Assembly: GCF_026213295.1 (NCBI RefSeq)
Contig: NC_079421.1
Location: 15,836,693-15,900,692 of the forward strand
Length of the DNA stretch: 64,000 bases
Reading direction: 5' to 3'
Source: Gadus chalcogrammus
Taxonomy: Eukaryota; Chordata; Actinopteri; Gadiformes; Gadidae
Below are positions 28,080 through 42,960 of the stretch, piece by piece. Position 1 is the first letter of the stretch. Each line of letters begins with the position of its first letter. The notes under the pieces were generated by a model. The model had not been told where the DNA came from. It saw only the letters and a list, made by a program, of their open reading frames with translations, and did no database searches. The translations under genes and the position numbers were made by a program.

Positions 28080-28583
28080 CCTCTTCCACAAATATAAGCT
28101 ATGCGGCGCATACCTCTTAACTGCGACAAATATTTAACAAACTTGACACAGTACTAAAAGATAGAGCATTACCCAATGTCTGTAATGGTTATTGACTATT
28201 ATATTAAGCAAGTACAGGACAATAAACCCTCACAATTTGATTAACATGTATTACAATGATCCTTTCTAAAAAAAAAAGGAAACCAAAAAGTCTAAATTCT
28301 GAAATGCTGTTGAGTAACTGCTAACTGAAAATATTTCAATATTACTTTACAGAAGTCCACACAATGCATATTGCTGAGCATGATCCATTCCAGTCAAGAT
28401 CCACTCCAGTTTGCTGTTACCCAACCCTATGCAACTGGAAATTTCTACAGAAAGCCATTCTTTATATTCATAGGCTAGACTCCTTTGACAGCTTTCTTTT
28501 GTTATTGCTCATGAGAAGAGATAGTATCGGTCACATAACACAGGCAATATTCCAAACCGCTTATTCAGTTCATATGTGGTTAC
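28080..28583. other. Spacer between two tail-to-tail LINE ends
   Basis: No recognisable feature. The open frame at 28364-28681 runs into the LINE tail and is not a gene. Confidence 0.5.
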
Positions 28584-28740
28584 GCAAGGCAAGGCAAGGC
28601 AACTTTATTTATATAGCACTTTTCATACACAAGGCAGACTCAAAGTGCTTCACATATAAACATTGTCATACAATAAAATAAAATAATAGATAAGTAAAAG
28701 AAAACATATGCGAAGAAATTAGTAAAATAGAAAGTGCATT
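28584..28740 (-). mobile_element. LINE tail in opposite orientation
   Basis: The (GCAAG)n start, then aactttatttatatagcact and caaagtgcttcacata, reverse-complement the tail at 27.96-28.07 kb. It is the same LINE family in inverted orientation. Confidence 0.7.
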
Positions 28741-29470
28741 GTATTTAAGATCAGATCCACAGTCTCTCTGGTAACCGCGTCGGGACTCCAACCCGACCTA
28801 AAGGAACTTGGTACTTTCTCTGGGACTCCAACCCGGATTCTAGTAACCCTTATCCTTTCTCTCTGGTATCAGATCATGTATCTTTCTGGTAAAAATAGAA
28901 AATTAAATTGAAAGTTAAAAAAGGCTTTTTAGTAAGTAAAAATTAAAGTGCAATGTATTTAAGATCAGATCAACATCTCTCTGGATGACATGCAATTCCT
29001 ATTCAAGGACTCTAACCCAGATTCTAGGACTCTAACCCAGACCAAAGGCCTTATTCTGGAATTCCACCCAAAAACAAACTCAGGACTCTAACCCTTATAC
29101 AAATACAAACTCAGGACTCTAACCCTTATACAAATACAAACTCAGGACTCTAACCCTTATACAAATACAAACTCAGGACTCTAACCCTTATACACCTCTC
29201 AAAAGAGTTAAAAAATAGAAAATAAAGGGAAAGTTAAAAAGGCATTTTAGTAAAATAAGTTAGTTCTTTCTTTCTCCACCAGTCAAGGGCTTTCATCGTT
29301 TGAATGGCGGGAAATTGTCTACGTCCCAATAACGTTTGGCAATGCACCTCCCAGGAAATATAAACCACATGTGTTATGTAAATTTGTCTAAATCTTTCTT
29401 GTATATTAAGAAAAAAAATGGACGAATTTAAATGCAATTAACATACAGTAATTGCCTAAAATAAAATAAC
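28741..29470. repeat. Degenerate repeats including a 31-bp tandem array
   Basis: Diverged gggactccaacccg-type repeats (28.78-29.06 kb) lead into an exact 31-bp tandem repeat, with units starting at 29076, 29107, 29138 and 29169 (aaactcaggactctaaccct...). No coding signal. Confidence 0.8.
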
Positions 29471-29499
29471 ACCAACATTAACAAGTTATACAACATTAA

Positions 29500-29870
29500 C
29501 AACCGATTCTTCCTCAACTGTGATTTCCTCCCCGGTCCCTGATTCGTCTCACCTGTGTTCCCCTCCCTCATGTATAAATAGCCGTTGTTTCCCTTTGTCT
29601 AATGTCAGTTCGTCTTGCGTCCCCAGGGTATTGTCAAGCCTCAGTATTTGGTAGTTTTTTTTTTTTTTGTGCCCAGACACTTGCAGATACTACAGCATTT
29701 AATTGTGTTTTGTATCCTCCTTAGCGAGCATCTTTTGTTATAGTTTTGTATCCTCCATGAGAGCGTTTTTTGTTACCATTTTCTAGTAAAGCGGTTTTGG
29801 TTTAAACATACTGCCGTCTTTTGCGTTTTGCTTCTGAGTCCCTGTCCCTGAGTCAAGTCGTGATACTTAC
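29500..29870 (+). mobile_element. Possible solo LTR remnant
   Basis: Resembles a fish retroelement LTR: cctccccggtccctgattcg, then a TATAAATAG box at about 29.573 kb, and a right end cctgagtcaagtcgtgata. I could not find a clean left terminus or target duplication. Confidence 0.35.
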
Positions 29871-30440
29871 ACATTTGAAGGCATTCAAATGTGTAATTCC
29901 TGCAAGGCACCGTTTGCTTATCGTTCTCAAAAAGCGTTATTTGTTGGTACAAGATGTTGCTTTATTTTTATTTGAACTCAGCAAAAGAAAATCGGATTAA
30001 GATCTGCGTGGCATTCAAACATGATCAGAGATCTGGAGCCTTTGAGTGTGATATCACTGCAAGATTTTAACATAGGTTCAAATATAGTTTACGTACAAAA
30101 AATGTACGTAAACTATAGTCTTCCAGCTTTGTAGAGCCTTTGAGCACTTTCCCAATTGCATTCGGGTTTAAAGTTTAAACAGAAGCTGTTGCCTGTATAG
30201 TACATGCATAATTTCTTATTAAGGACTTGTATCAGAACTCACTTAATATTATCATCAATGTGTTCTTTAGATCTGTCAAAAACATATTTTTCTGGATTAT
30301 TATCTTGTTGTGAAGCCAATTTGGGGCTATGTGTCCAATTTTGTGAACTGGTATTTGAGTTGGATGTGTAAAAGTACAACCAAAGCTAATGATGTTTCTT
30401 TCTTTAGACGTAAGAAATAACACCATATCAGATAAAACAT
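29871..30440. other. Intergenic with a perfect hairpin
   Basis: Contains the perfect inverted repeat ATAGTTTACGTACA / TGTACGTAAACTAT (30084-30097 and 30103-30116). No gene. Confidence 0.6.
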
Positions 30441-30446
30441 TTTATT
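30441..30446 (-). terminator. Polyadenylation signal of fusion gene B
   Basis: AATAAA on the minus strand, about 390 bp beyond the stop at 30838. Confidence 0.5.
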
Positions 30447-30837
30447 TGCAATAAATACCCAAATAATTAATAACACAAAGTATACACAATAGTGTATACA
30501 TGCAGAAAAAGCATAAGCAAAAAAAAAAATACATATTTTCAAATACATTGAATTTACATGGATATCAAAAATTACTGTCAATCAATAAATAATGAGAACA
30601 ATCATCTTACACAAATTCTTTGGTAGTTATGATCATGTAACATAAGGCAAGTTTGCTGTGGTAAGCATGAGTTCCCCTTCTGATGGTTGTCTGCTAGCAA
30701 AGCAAAAAAACACATATTATATCGTTCTCATATTAAATGATCCCTGAGGTGAGTTGATCGGTATAGTTCTAGAAAACCGCCAATGAGCACTTCTCGAGAT
30801 ATTCTCTGATAAAGACAGAATGGTTCTGTGCAATTAT

Positions 30838-33800
30838 TCAGACCACTCGACTTTTCACTCTCTCAAAGATCTGTTGGACCCTCACAGCAGGGACACAGCC
30901 CTCCCTAACGATGCCAATGGTACCTGTGGGGAAGAAACAAATAAAGACGAAGACAGTTTAGTGTGAGGCAGGATCCTCACTGGATTTGCTTGGAATTTGT
31001 TGGGTCAAAGATGGTATTTATCGTACCTTCATCTATCTTCAGGCAGTTGACCACTGTGGAGGCCACGACTTCGTTAGAGTCCCCGTCACACAAAACCCCT
31101 TGGATCTTGTGTCCTAATCGGCTGCAGGCAAACACAACAACAATTGAATGAATAACAATGAAAAGCTGTAATGATTCGAGAACAATGGCGTCGACGTGTG
31201 AGGGGCGCCACTCACCTGAGGACCATGGAGTGATGCGTGCTGTCTGGCTCTCCACTTGGATTTGCTGACGTGATGGCAAGAGGTCCGGTGAGATCGCACA
31301 GATTTCCGGTGACGGTGTGGTCAGGGACTCGGATCATTATGCTGTCCTTGGTTCCCACGCGGTCATACGCCGCTCCGACACCTAGGCAGGACCAATGAGG
31401 AAGGTATCAGTCCTGAAACCGTTATTCAAATCCTCCCTCCCTCCCTACAATCCTATCAGCAGCCCAGTCCTACCCAGTTTGTAGAGCCAGTCGCCTTTGC
31501 TCACGATGCAGCTGATGCCTCCGGGATAGACGTTCCTCATGAACTCCCACAGCAGAGGGCTGAAGGGTGGCTTGGCTGCCAGCAGCTGTTCCACACTTGA
31601 GATGCAAATACAGATAGGCTTTTCTGCGGGTCTATCCTGAAACAAGGACAGAGAACACAAGTTTAGCACGTTCACCTAGCCTTCTTGAAAACGATTTTTC
31701 CTCAAAGTAGGGATTTGGCATACTTTGATGTTGTAGATCTTCTCGATGGCCTGGGGATTCTTACAGGAGGCAGCCAGGGCATAGACCGTGTCGGTGGGAA
31801 TACCACAGACTCCACCTTCGTCCAGGAGTTTGGTTATCCTCAAGAGGCCACTGGTGAGCCGGGATTCAGCCACAGGGCAAGGGGACTGAGGTTTCTCCTC
31901 CTTTTTTTTCTGATCCTAAAATCATTGGAGATTTCTGGTTAATCTAATATAATTCGTATACTGGCATAGAAGAGAAAATAAACTTATGCTCACACACCTT
32001 GAATAGGGTTGGACCCATTGGGAGAATTCTCTGTGTGAAAATGCAATTCACCAATGATGCAAGGGCTCCATATATACAGATGATGGAAAATATGACAAGC
32101 ATGGCAACTGAAATAGAAACAGCAAGCATGTGAATTAGAAGATACTATAATGGGTTCTCATAATATTAGTCTTCAACAAGAAGGGGAGGAGTTGCTTACT
32201 TTCTAGTTCGTATGGAAGTTGCCTCAGGGTGGAGAGCAGAAAACACACCAGTACCACCTCCATGATTGTTGTTAAAAACAACAAAACCAAGTTCCTATAT
32301 GAGGCTGTCAAAAGGAAAAGGATATCACCAGTTAATCAAAATAGGGATTACCTATCTTTATCTTTTAAATAAGTTTTGCATTTGAACTTACCGATAAGCA
32401 TAAGAAATCCATTGATTACCAGGAATGCAATAGCACCTGCTGTGAACCCAGGGGCTTCCATAGGAGACAGCTGGATCAGAAGACCTGTAATATAATTATT
32501 AATATGTGTGACTTAAGATCAAGCGCTGAGAATGCAAACAACGAATAAATAAACCCCAAACACAAACAATTGAATAGCCTACCTGCGAATCTAAACCAGG
32601 TCCAAGTGGCCCACACCACGGCATAGAAGAAAGGGATGACAGACCCAAAGCGTCCTCCGCCACGGACCTGCACCTGGCTCACGTATCCCTGGATAACGGC
32701 TCCGGATATCAACACCCAAGGCACAGTCAGGTGCAGGAAGCTCGAGTTTGCGCTGGTCGATTTGGCATGCAGCGCAGAGAAAGCCGCCACTCCGTTGGAG
32801 ATGTAGAAAAGTGCATCTGCGATCTGGTCGTTTTGAGGAGACTCGCCTGGGTCTCTGCGGTCGGATCGGCCGCAGCTCAGGATCCTTTTGAGCTGGTCCG
32901 TGGAGACGGGCTGGGGTCCTACGGGGATCAGGGACTTCTCGGCGATGGTGTTGATGAGGCGTGAGAAGGTGCCGTAGAGGGAGGCCGCGGTGAACAGGGA
33001 ACAGGCCACACCGAAGAAGACATAGTACCCCTGCAGGGGTATCTGAGGGACGCTGGAGATTGTGAGCAGGAGGAAGAGCAAGTTGTGGGACAGCTCCAGG
33101 CAATCTGTGTTCAGGCTTCCCACGCAGAGCACCAAAGCTGCAGCCACAAAGAACCAGTCCCCCACCATTGCTTCCCGTCCTGAGGACACTTTATTAGCAT
33201 CCTCAATTAGCACCGACGCTACAAATTCCTCCCAGGCCTTGATAAGCCAATAGGTTGCATGGAGGCCAAATTTGGTAGTGTGGTAGCAGTCTTGGCGGAG
33301 GTGGGCGTAGTAGGTGGCGAAAAGCTGGGCAGCGGAGATTATCGACACCCATGCAACTCCTAATGCAAAGGATGTCACGTAGCCGAAGCAGTAGAAAGCG
33401 AAAATGAATGAAGAGACAGTGTCACAGAAGGAACCCAATGCCATTGGCTCGGCATATTTTGTGTTCTTCTTCTTTTCCTGGCCGATGCTCTGTGCACTGG
33501 CTGAGTTGGGTGTTCCAAGAAGAAGGACATTGAATAGGGGGGTCCCAAAGCCCTTCAGGGCGAGGCGCTGGGTCAGCCCTTTGACCAGAAGTGCAGCAGA
33601 GCCATAGATGGCAAAGATCAAAATGAGAAGCTCCAAGATCCCAGCGACCACTAGGGCCCAAGAGTTGGCGACCAGTGCCGCTGCTTCAAAGATTAATGTG
33701 AGTGTGATTGCTCCGAACACAAAGGGCATGATGTAGTTCACTGTGGCAGAGCAAAATGCAAGGAGAAATGAAAGGAGGATATATGGCACCAGGCCAGAAA

Positions 33801-34394
33801 TAGCTGCTGATTCCAGTAATGGTAGAACTGAGGTTGTATTTATGAGAGACAGGTTGCTCGTCACGTTGGTAGACATATTGTTCATCGTATCATATTGAGC
33901 TTGCATTGTTGTTGTGACAGCTCCAGTTGCAACACCATTGTATATTCTTGTTGCACCATAACTACCCCAGAGAGCAGCATAGCCAATAAAGGCAGTTCCA
34001 CTCAAATGGTCATATTTGCGAAAGGAAAGCAACCCAGCGACCAATTGGCAAATTCCACCGATCAGAATAAGGTGTACACCTACAAAATAGATGTAAGAGA
34101 ACAAAAAATTGTTAGAATTGGAATATAGGTGGAATAAGATATTCTACATTTAGATAAGATAAGTTGCATGATTGTTGCTCAATATCTCTTTGTTGGTACA
34201 AAGGACAAGTAAAAGACCAATGGGTGGGACGATTTACCTGCAAGTATGTTCTCGACCCCTACTGGCAAGATTCCGGTCCGCGCTGTATTGAAGTTTTGCA
34301 GAAGTACAAGAAATGCACTGATGCCATTGGCCAACATGCCTAGAACCCCTGGCTCGCCATAAAAACTGGCTGGAAAAACATTTAAATTCGCCAT
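30838..34394 (-). CDS. Fusion gene B: triple SatP/AceTr-like membrane modules plus C-terminal YrdC/Sua5 domain, 887 aa
   Basis: Ten minus-strand exons in phase: 34394-34238, 34079-32583, 32484-32392, 32304-32200, 32107-31998, 31915-31724, 31636-31474, 31381-31216, 31121-31027, 30923-30838 (2664 nt). The start MANLNVFPASF aligns with the start of paralogue A. Membrane modules lie at about residues 15-230, 262-430 and 470-650. Module 1 has CQLVAGLLSFRKYDHLSGTAF, the permease-like Q...FR...T-F motif, and a loop with three N-glycosylation sequons (NMS, NVT, NLS). Modules 2 and 3 end in SLIPVGPQ and RILPMGPT. A lysine-rich linker (DQKKKEEKP) leads into the YrdC domain (about 667-885): GGVCGIPTDTVYAL, DRPAEKPI (family KPL lysine retained), MIRVPDHTVTG, AITSANPSGEPDSTHH. 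Unlike A, the third module is split over four exons. Transcribed away from acod1, and tail-to-tail with A. Confidence 0.85.
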
Positions 34395-35580
34395 GTCGAG
34401 TTTCGGTTGACAGCCTTTTGGGTTTAAACAGAAACAATAATCACACAAATAAAAAAATAATTAATGAATTGTTTATAGGACAAGCTATTATGATTAATGT
34501 ATATTAAGTAACTTTGCTGATTTTAGATATAATCATGTTTCATTTATTATGGATCCCTCTCCATACCACATTTTTTTATCTTCTATGTTATCTTAAGGAT
34601 TCACAGTTTCTCTACAATTCCCTCTCTCCTACTCTACACAAGAAGTGGGCCGGCTCTAGTAAGGCAATATTGTCATGTACGAGCAGGGCGAGCCAAAGAT
34701 TAGGTGGCTATATTCACTCTGACTAACTCTGCTTACTGTGTGGGAAGCAGCTGCCTTTAGCATTTCATCAAAAACTCACAGGGAAGATTGAGATGATTAC
34801 CCACAGAGGTAATGTACTTATTTAATCTGTTACTAATTAGCTTTTACAAAATTCCTTGTACAAATAAATAAATAAACATATGTTAATCAATGTACAATTT
34901 TCATCGTTTTAATTCCCTGTATTATGTTTAACTTTATTGCCTGTTTTAATGATACACGCTTCCTCTTAAGCACATTAGTGGTGTAACTTTCGTTAAAACT
35001 GCTAGGTTTAAAACTGTGTCTTAACACACATTAATCACACCTAATGTGATACAGGTACACAAAATATATAAAGGATCCTACCTGGTGAGATGAGAGTATG
35101 CCCAGGTAGCTGAAGTGATGCCTCTTATTTTGAGGTTGAGTTGGAAACTCATCATAAATATGCTTTCCTGAGTCTGGGAGGGGTTTCAGAGAAATACCTG
35201 GGAACCACCTATTGATGGTGCTCCATTACATCAGGACAATGAACTCCTCCTCCTCCACCCCTCCATACGATCACGGTGTTGACGATGATGACGATGATGA
35301 GCTTTTATGAACCCCCTAATATATATTCTGGGAAAGTTTTGTGACGACCAAAAAATAAATCCTGTGTTTCCTTCATGACCAATGATGGAAACTGGGCTTG
35401 GCCGAGCCCTATAAAAGTAAGGATGTCAGTCACCTAGAAAGTATTGAGATCCCTCAGCACATCTTCATCAAGGTAACCTGCTCCAACTCAGAGGCAAAGA
35501 GAACTCTCATCCAAAAGAGAGAGAGAAAAAAAAACAAGGGAAAGAAAATCAACGTTGTAAAGAAAGAACCAATCTGTGAC
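34395..35580. promoter_or_regulatory. Divergent region between fusion gene B and acod1
   Basis: For acod1: CCAAT near 35.38 kb and TATAAAA at 35410-35416, about 165 bp before the ATG. For gene B: an acceptor-like cccaaaag|GCTG just upstream of its ATG, and a possible non-coding exon ending TCTCACCAG|gtagga at 35082, with a TATA-like cataaaag near 35.30 kb (minus). A perfect TTCAGAGAA (TTCNNNGAA, STAT/GAS-type) is at 35185-35193. All regulatory roles are inferred. Confidence 0.45.
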
Positions 35581-38489
<2,909 letters not shown>

Positions 38490-38709
38490 ACGCATCCCTG
38501 AGATTTTATTATTTAATATTGCTTTTTTTAATTGGATTTGAAGACAGTGTCGGTGTTCGCATTTTATAATAATCTGAAATCATGTAAATGTGCTACATTT
38601 ATCTTTGTAAATAGTATGCCTGTAGCTATGTAGAAGGACCTGCTTCAGAGGGTTTGGTTTTGTATTCAAATCAAATCAAATTTTTACTAAGTTGATAGTT
38701 ATGATTGTT

Positions 38710-38715
38710 AATAAA
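38710..38715 (+). terminator. Polyadenylation signal of acod1
   Basis: AATAAA about 220 bp after the stop. A second one is near 38.82 kb. Confidence 0.6.
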
Positions 38716-38719
38716 CTAT

Positions 38720-39240
38720 GTCAATGTAAACTTGATGCTTTGAAATGTATACGTTTGTTGTCTATTCAATATGACAATGAAAGCCATGTATCAATGTTGA
38801 CACTCTGTTTTCTTTATTAATAAAACTATTCACAATTACTTTTTTCTAGTTTGTCTTCAACCACAATTATGTATTAATTAAAACAGATAGACAGACAGAC
38901 AGATAGATAGAAGTGTTTATAAATACAGCACTCTGTATTGTGTAACACATTACACTTTACTTTAATTTGATTTACCAGCAATTAACAAAATTATTAGTAT
39001 TATTAGGATTAGGGTTTGACCTTACCTACCTAGCCTAACCCTACGTACCTTACTGAAAGCCCATGTCAATATTACCAGTTGAGAATAAATATTTATTGGG
39101 TACATATGCAGTTAAATGTTCTCAATACTGTTCAGGCTTTGAACTATTACGTTAAGAGCTTATTATACAACCCAGTTCTAAGATCTGTATTTAAAGGCCC
39201 GACAGGGTTCAATAAAACAATGCTTCAATCACTATCGTGG
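38720..39240. other. Intergenic, no gene seen
   Basis: AT-rich with a short GATA/GACA run near 38.885-38.91 kb. Confidence 0.6.
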
Positions 39241-39560
39241 ATGGCCATGAAAATAATTGTTTTTGTGCGATCTGATTGGTAGAAAAATATATATATTTAG
39301 TGCAATCTCATTGGTCGAAATAAATCTAATATATTTTGAGCGATCTCATTGGTCCAAAAAATACGGCGTGTAAAAGTCGTAGAAATTTCTACACTAAAAG
39401 AATTCCAACCAATGAGATTGCTTGAAATAAATATTTCTTTCTGACAACGAGATCGCTCGAAATAAATATATGGATTTTTTTCAGATCACTCGATTTGAAC
39501 ACATAGCTCGAAACAAATAATTTTTTTCGACCAATCAGATCGATCTAAATAAAGACTGCA
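39240..39560. repeat. Inverted array of a CGATCTCATTGGTC-type motif
   Basis: The motif (c/t)gatctSattggtnnaaa occurs repeatedly in one orientation (about 39.27, 39.31, 39.35 kb) and then repeatedly in the other (accaatgagattgc at 39.41 kb, gagatcgctcgaaataaat at 39.45 kb, ccaatcagatcgatc at 39.53 kb). Together they form a roughly 300-bp imperfect palindrome centred near 39.39 kb. Confidence 0.75.
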
Positions 39561-39654
39561 GTCCGGTAACACTTTCTGATCATTTTCAGAAAGCTATTGA
39601 TATGCCTTTAATTAATGATGAACTAATCATAAGAAAAACATTAATACACACTCA

Positions 39655-40300
39655 TTTACATTTACATTTAGGGCATTTAGCAGACGCTTTTATCCAAAGC
39701 GACTTACAATAAGTACATTTGTCATAAGAAGTGCATCAAAATATCGCTGTCGGTACAGAGAGGATGTTCATACCAAGTGCGAGTACAACAATCGCTAGGC
39801 TAACCAATTCCCCGTGTTACAGCAATGATAGCAGCTACTGCAGTTGCTACACAGTTAAGTACTATAATACAATACAATACAATACAATACAATACAACAC
39901 AACACAATACAGTGTACAATGGTGGCCAGAAGGGGGAGGGTGGCTATGCAAGGCCACTGAGGTCCCAAAACCGAGAAAAGTTGTGACTTTGCTGAACGTC
40001 CTTTGCTAGCTCTTAGCGATGGCGGTACCAGACGTCCAGCTGAGGTAGTTGAGCGGAGAGGTCGAGCTGGGGTGTGTGGCTTTAGCAATGCTTGGAGGTA
40101 GGCAGGGGCAGTTCCATCGACTGCCTTGTATGCCAGTACCATCGTTTTAAATTTGATGCAAGCTACTACAGGGAGCCAGTGGAGGTTCCGGAAGAGGGGG
40201 GTCACATGGGAGAACTTCAGTAGGTTGAACACGAGGCGCGCTGCCGCATTCTGGATGCTCTGCAAAGGTGTAATCGCAGAGGCAGAAAGTCCACTAATAG
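39655..40300 (-). mobile_element. LINE 3' fragment with conserved fish tail
   Basis: The minus strand reads MQSIQNAAARLVFNL, VTPLFRNLHWLPVVACIKFK, then PARPLRSTTSAGRLVPP. It continues to the tail tgtaagtcgctttggataaa...gcgtctgctaaatgc at 39.67-39.71 kb. Truncated and inactive. An (AATAC)n stretch lies at about 39.86-39.90 kb. Confidence 0.8.
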
Positions 40301-41110
40301 ATGATTAATAAGTGCTGAGTCTGCCAGCCTTCATCATTAACTGAAGGTTTATAATTTACTTATGCCTGAACGTGATTATACAATGTTACCAACTGTCCAG
40401 CATCACAAAGTTGTTATAGTTAGACAGATGAGACAATTAGACGGACACGCAATCAATCATAAAGTGTGTATGGTATATATAACATTAAAAGCCATCCAAT
40501 TTTAAATATAGACAACCGATTGCAGGGGGAAAATGTTTCCCTTCCCGACAAAAAAACGTATATAGGCCTACATATATTCTTTTGCTTTCTGAACCTCTGC
40601 AAATAAAGGTATCAGAGTCATGGAATCACGAGGAGCAGAAAACACATGGCTTGAAAAGATTGACATGTAGAAATGTGAGAAATGAGATGAATCGTTGAAA
40701 TGGCGCACAGGTGCAGCCTTCCAAAAGACACGGAAATGATCCCACACCCTCTTTACGATAAAGCAAATGACAGTAGCACCACGAGGAGCGGGAAAACACA
40801 CGCCTTGAAAAGGTTTCGAGGAGGTCCTGAACAAAACACCTCCAAACATTACAAACATACAAACAGAACAGAAGCAAACAACCAGACAACAAAAACAAAA
40901 GACACAAAGAGCATACAATTACAACATAACACATAACAGGGAATGAGAAATCTGATAAAGTTGGAAAGGTTTTATACTCTACATGTACAGTTGGTATGAA
41001 AATGAATTGCCACGGCATGTTTAAACAGTCTGAAAGATGAAACAGAGCGAGTATTTACTGGTAAATTATTCCAGTCAGCAGGTGCTTCAAACATAAAAGT
41101 TTTTTTGATG
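40301..41110. other. Intergenic, diverged repeat copy
   Basis: 40.62-40.76 kb is a diverged copy of the repeat at 1-120. The minus-strand open frames here have no recognisable content. Confidence 0.45.
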
Positions 41111-41111
41111 T

Positions 41112-42803
41112 ATTCATGCACCAAAGCATCCTCCATACCGTCATTGCTCTTTTTACCACATCACTTTACGATTAGGATTACACCCTAATCCTTTCTGACA
41201 CAGGGGACTTTCTGGAAAAAGGCTTTCAAAAATGGCGTGCTGGAAGGAAGCCCTGACCTCTCCTGTTTGCATTAGTGACAATGATTAAACCTTTATCGAC
41301 TTTGTGAAGGGATTCCCACTTGTTTCCAGGAATTACTGTTAACTACCTCTGACCTAGAGATGACGAGGAAGTTTCTGTTTCCATTTGAAATACACACTTA
41401 CTGTAACAAACCCTTTTGAGGAGTGATTGAGGAAACTGATTGAGGATTTAATGTTAGGGCGCAACATGACGTGTAAACAATGTTACATTGTCATTCATCA
41501 ATTAATTCAACTATTTTTGCAGCTGTTATAGTTCCTGTAAGTGTAAGGTGTGTAGCATTTAACGGTTTAAGTGAAACACCTGAACCACTTTTGCTTGCAA
41601 TACATTGTATTGTTTTAGGATTGGATGTTTTTTTATTTTTGTTTATACTGTGCATTCTTTATGATTGATTGTAAGAAAGATTTATTATCCATTGCTTTGA
41701 TCGTAGCAATTAATGTTCATTGTTATGAAGGATAAAATTTAGTTTATTTATTGTTTCCGTGTCCTTTGTTAAAATGCACCGATTTGAAATCTAACATAAT
41801 CTTGGATTTCCTTCTGAGAAAATGAAACACAGATGAAAATGGAATGGAAGGGGTGTATTATTTGCATTCCTCCCCAGGTCTGTCAGTGCCTCATTGTGAA
41901 GATGGATATGACCATGCAAATGGAATTTCTTCTTAATTCAGCCTCTATTTCCGTCCAGATAGTGGCACAAGGCTCCTGTAATATAGTTTCTGTTTGCATA
42001 CGATAAACTGCATGGTCTACTGACGCCAAAACAAATATAACGAAGAAGTTAACAAGCCCAGTGGGCTGAACTGACCTCAGACGGACATTTGCTGTTTTCT
42101 ATTTGATTCACGCGTGCCCCTATTCATGCAATATTTGGAGCAATGCCATGCAGGGAGAACTAAAAGGCCTGTCATGCGTTAATTCCTTCAATGGGTTTCT
42201 GTCCTTGCTCTATTGTTAAGAGGGTTAAGATTTAGTTTCAGGGATCTTGTCCATGTCTTTGGATGGCTGCACCTTTGTGCCACCTCAACAATCATCACAT
42301 TTCTTTCTGACCTTTTTGATTTTCATCTTGGAACATTTCCAAGCATCATGTATCTGGTTCATTCGTCCAGTTTGTTTGTCCAAAAAGTAGTTCGGTATTT
42401 TTGCTTTTACATTTGTAATTAACTAATTTTATTTACATGTTTTAAGCATTATTTATTCTGGAGTAATTTAAGAGTATGCGCCAGCATGTCGGTCAAAACT
42501 GGGAATGAACCCCTGGGATCAGGTGGTTCTCCTAAATCCGTGTCTTACTGTAAATGTAGTTAAACTTCCTGTAAGAGGGTGTCACAACCAGATGTCTAGG
42601 TCACAACAGCCTTTAAACCACCGTACATTTTGATATCTTCCTTTCATGTGTTATTTGAGAACATATGCTCCCATGTGAAATTCAAACAAGTCCCCTGTGT
42701 CAGAAAGTCCCCTGTGTCAGAAAAGATTAAGGTGTAATCCTAATCGTAAAGTGATGGTAAAAAGAGCAATGACGGTATGGAGGATGCTTTGGTGCATGAA
42801 TGG
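41112..42803. mobile_element. 1.7-kb element with about 105-bp terminal inverted repeats
   Basis: The left arm (41112-41216: attcatgcaccaaagcatcc ... gacacaggggactttctg) is nearly the exact reverse complement of 42687-42803. The interior (41.84-42.42 kb) is homologous, reversed, to window bases 1-410. No transposase is visible. A target duplication was not identified. Confidence 0.65.
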
Positions 42804-42867
42804 ATCAATCACAGGACGCTCAACTAGTTGACCTATTCTTTAAAAAAATAAAAATGTTTTGGGTATG

Positions 42868-42960
42868 TTTAGGCCACACAACTACTTGGTTAGGTTTAGG
42901 CAACACAACTACTTAGTGAGGATTAGGAAACACAACTACTTGGTTAAGTTAAGGCAACGA
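42868..42960 (+). repeat. About 26-bp tandem repeat
   Basis: Three and a half imperfect units of tttaggcaacacaactactt-ggttag. Confidence 0.75.

Noticed and set aside
29062..29196. CRISPR-like array
   Set aside because: The 31-bp units are contiguous with no unique spacers, so this is an ordinary tandem repeat in a eukaryote.
32476..34104. Treating the 542-codon frame as a stand-alone intronless transporter gene
   Set aside because: It begins inside an intron and reads past a good donor at 32583. Flanking exons join it in phase to a matching N-terminus and YrdC domain.
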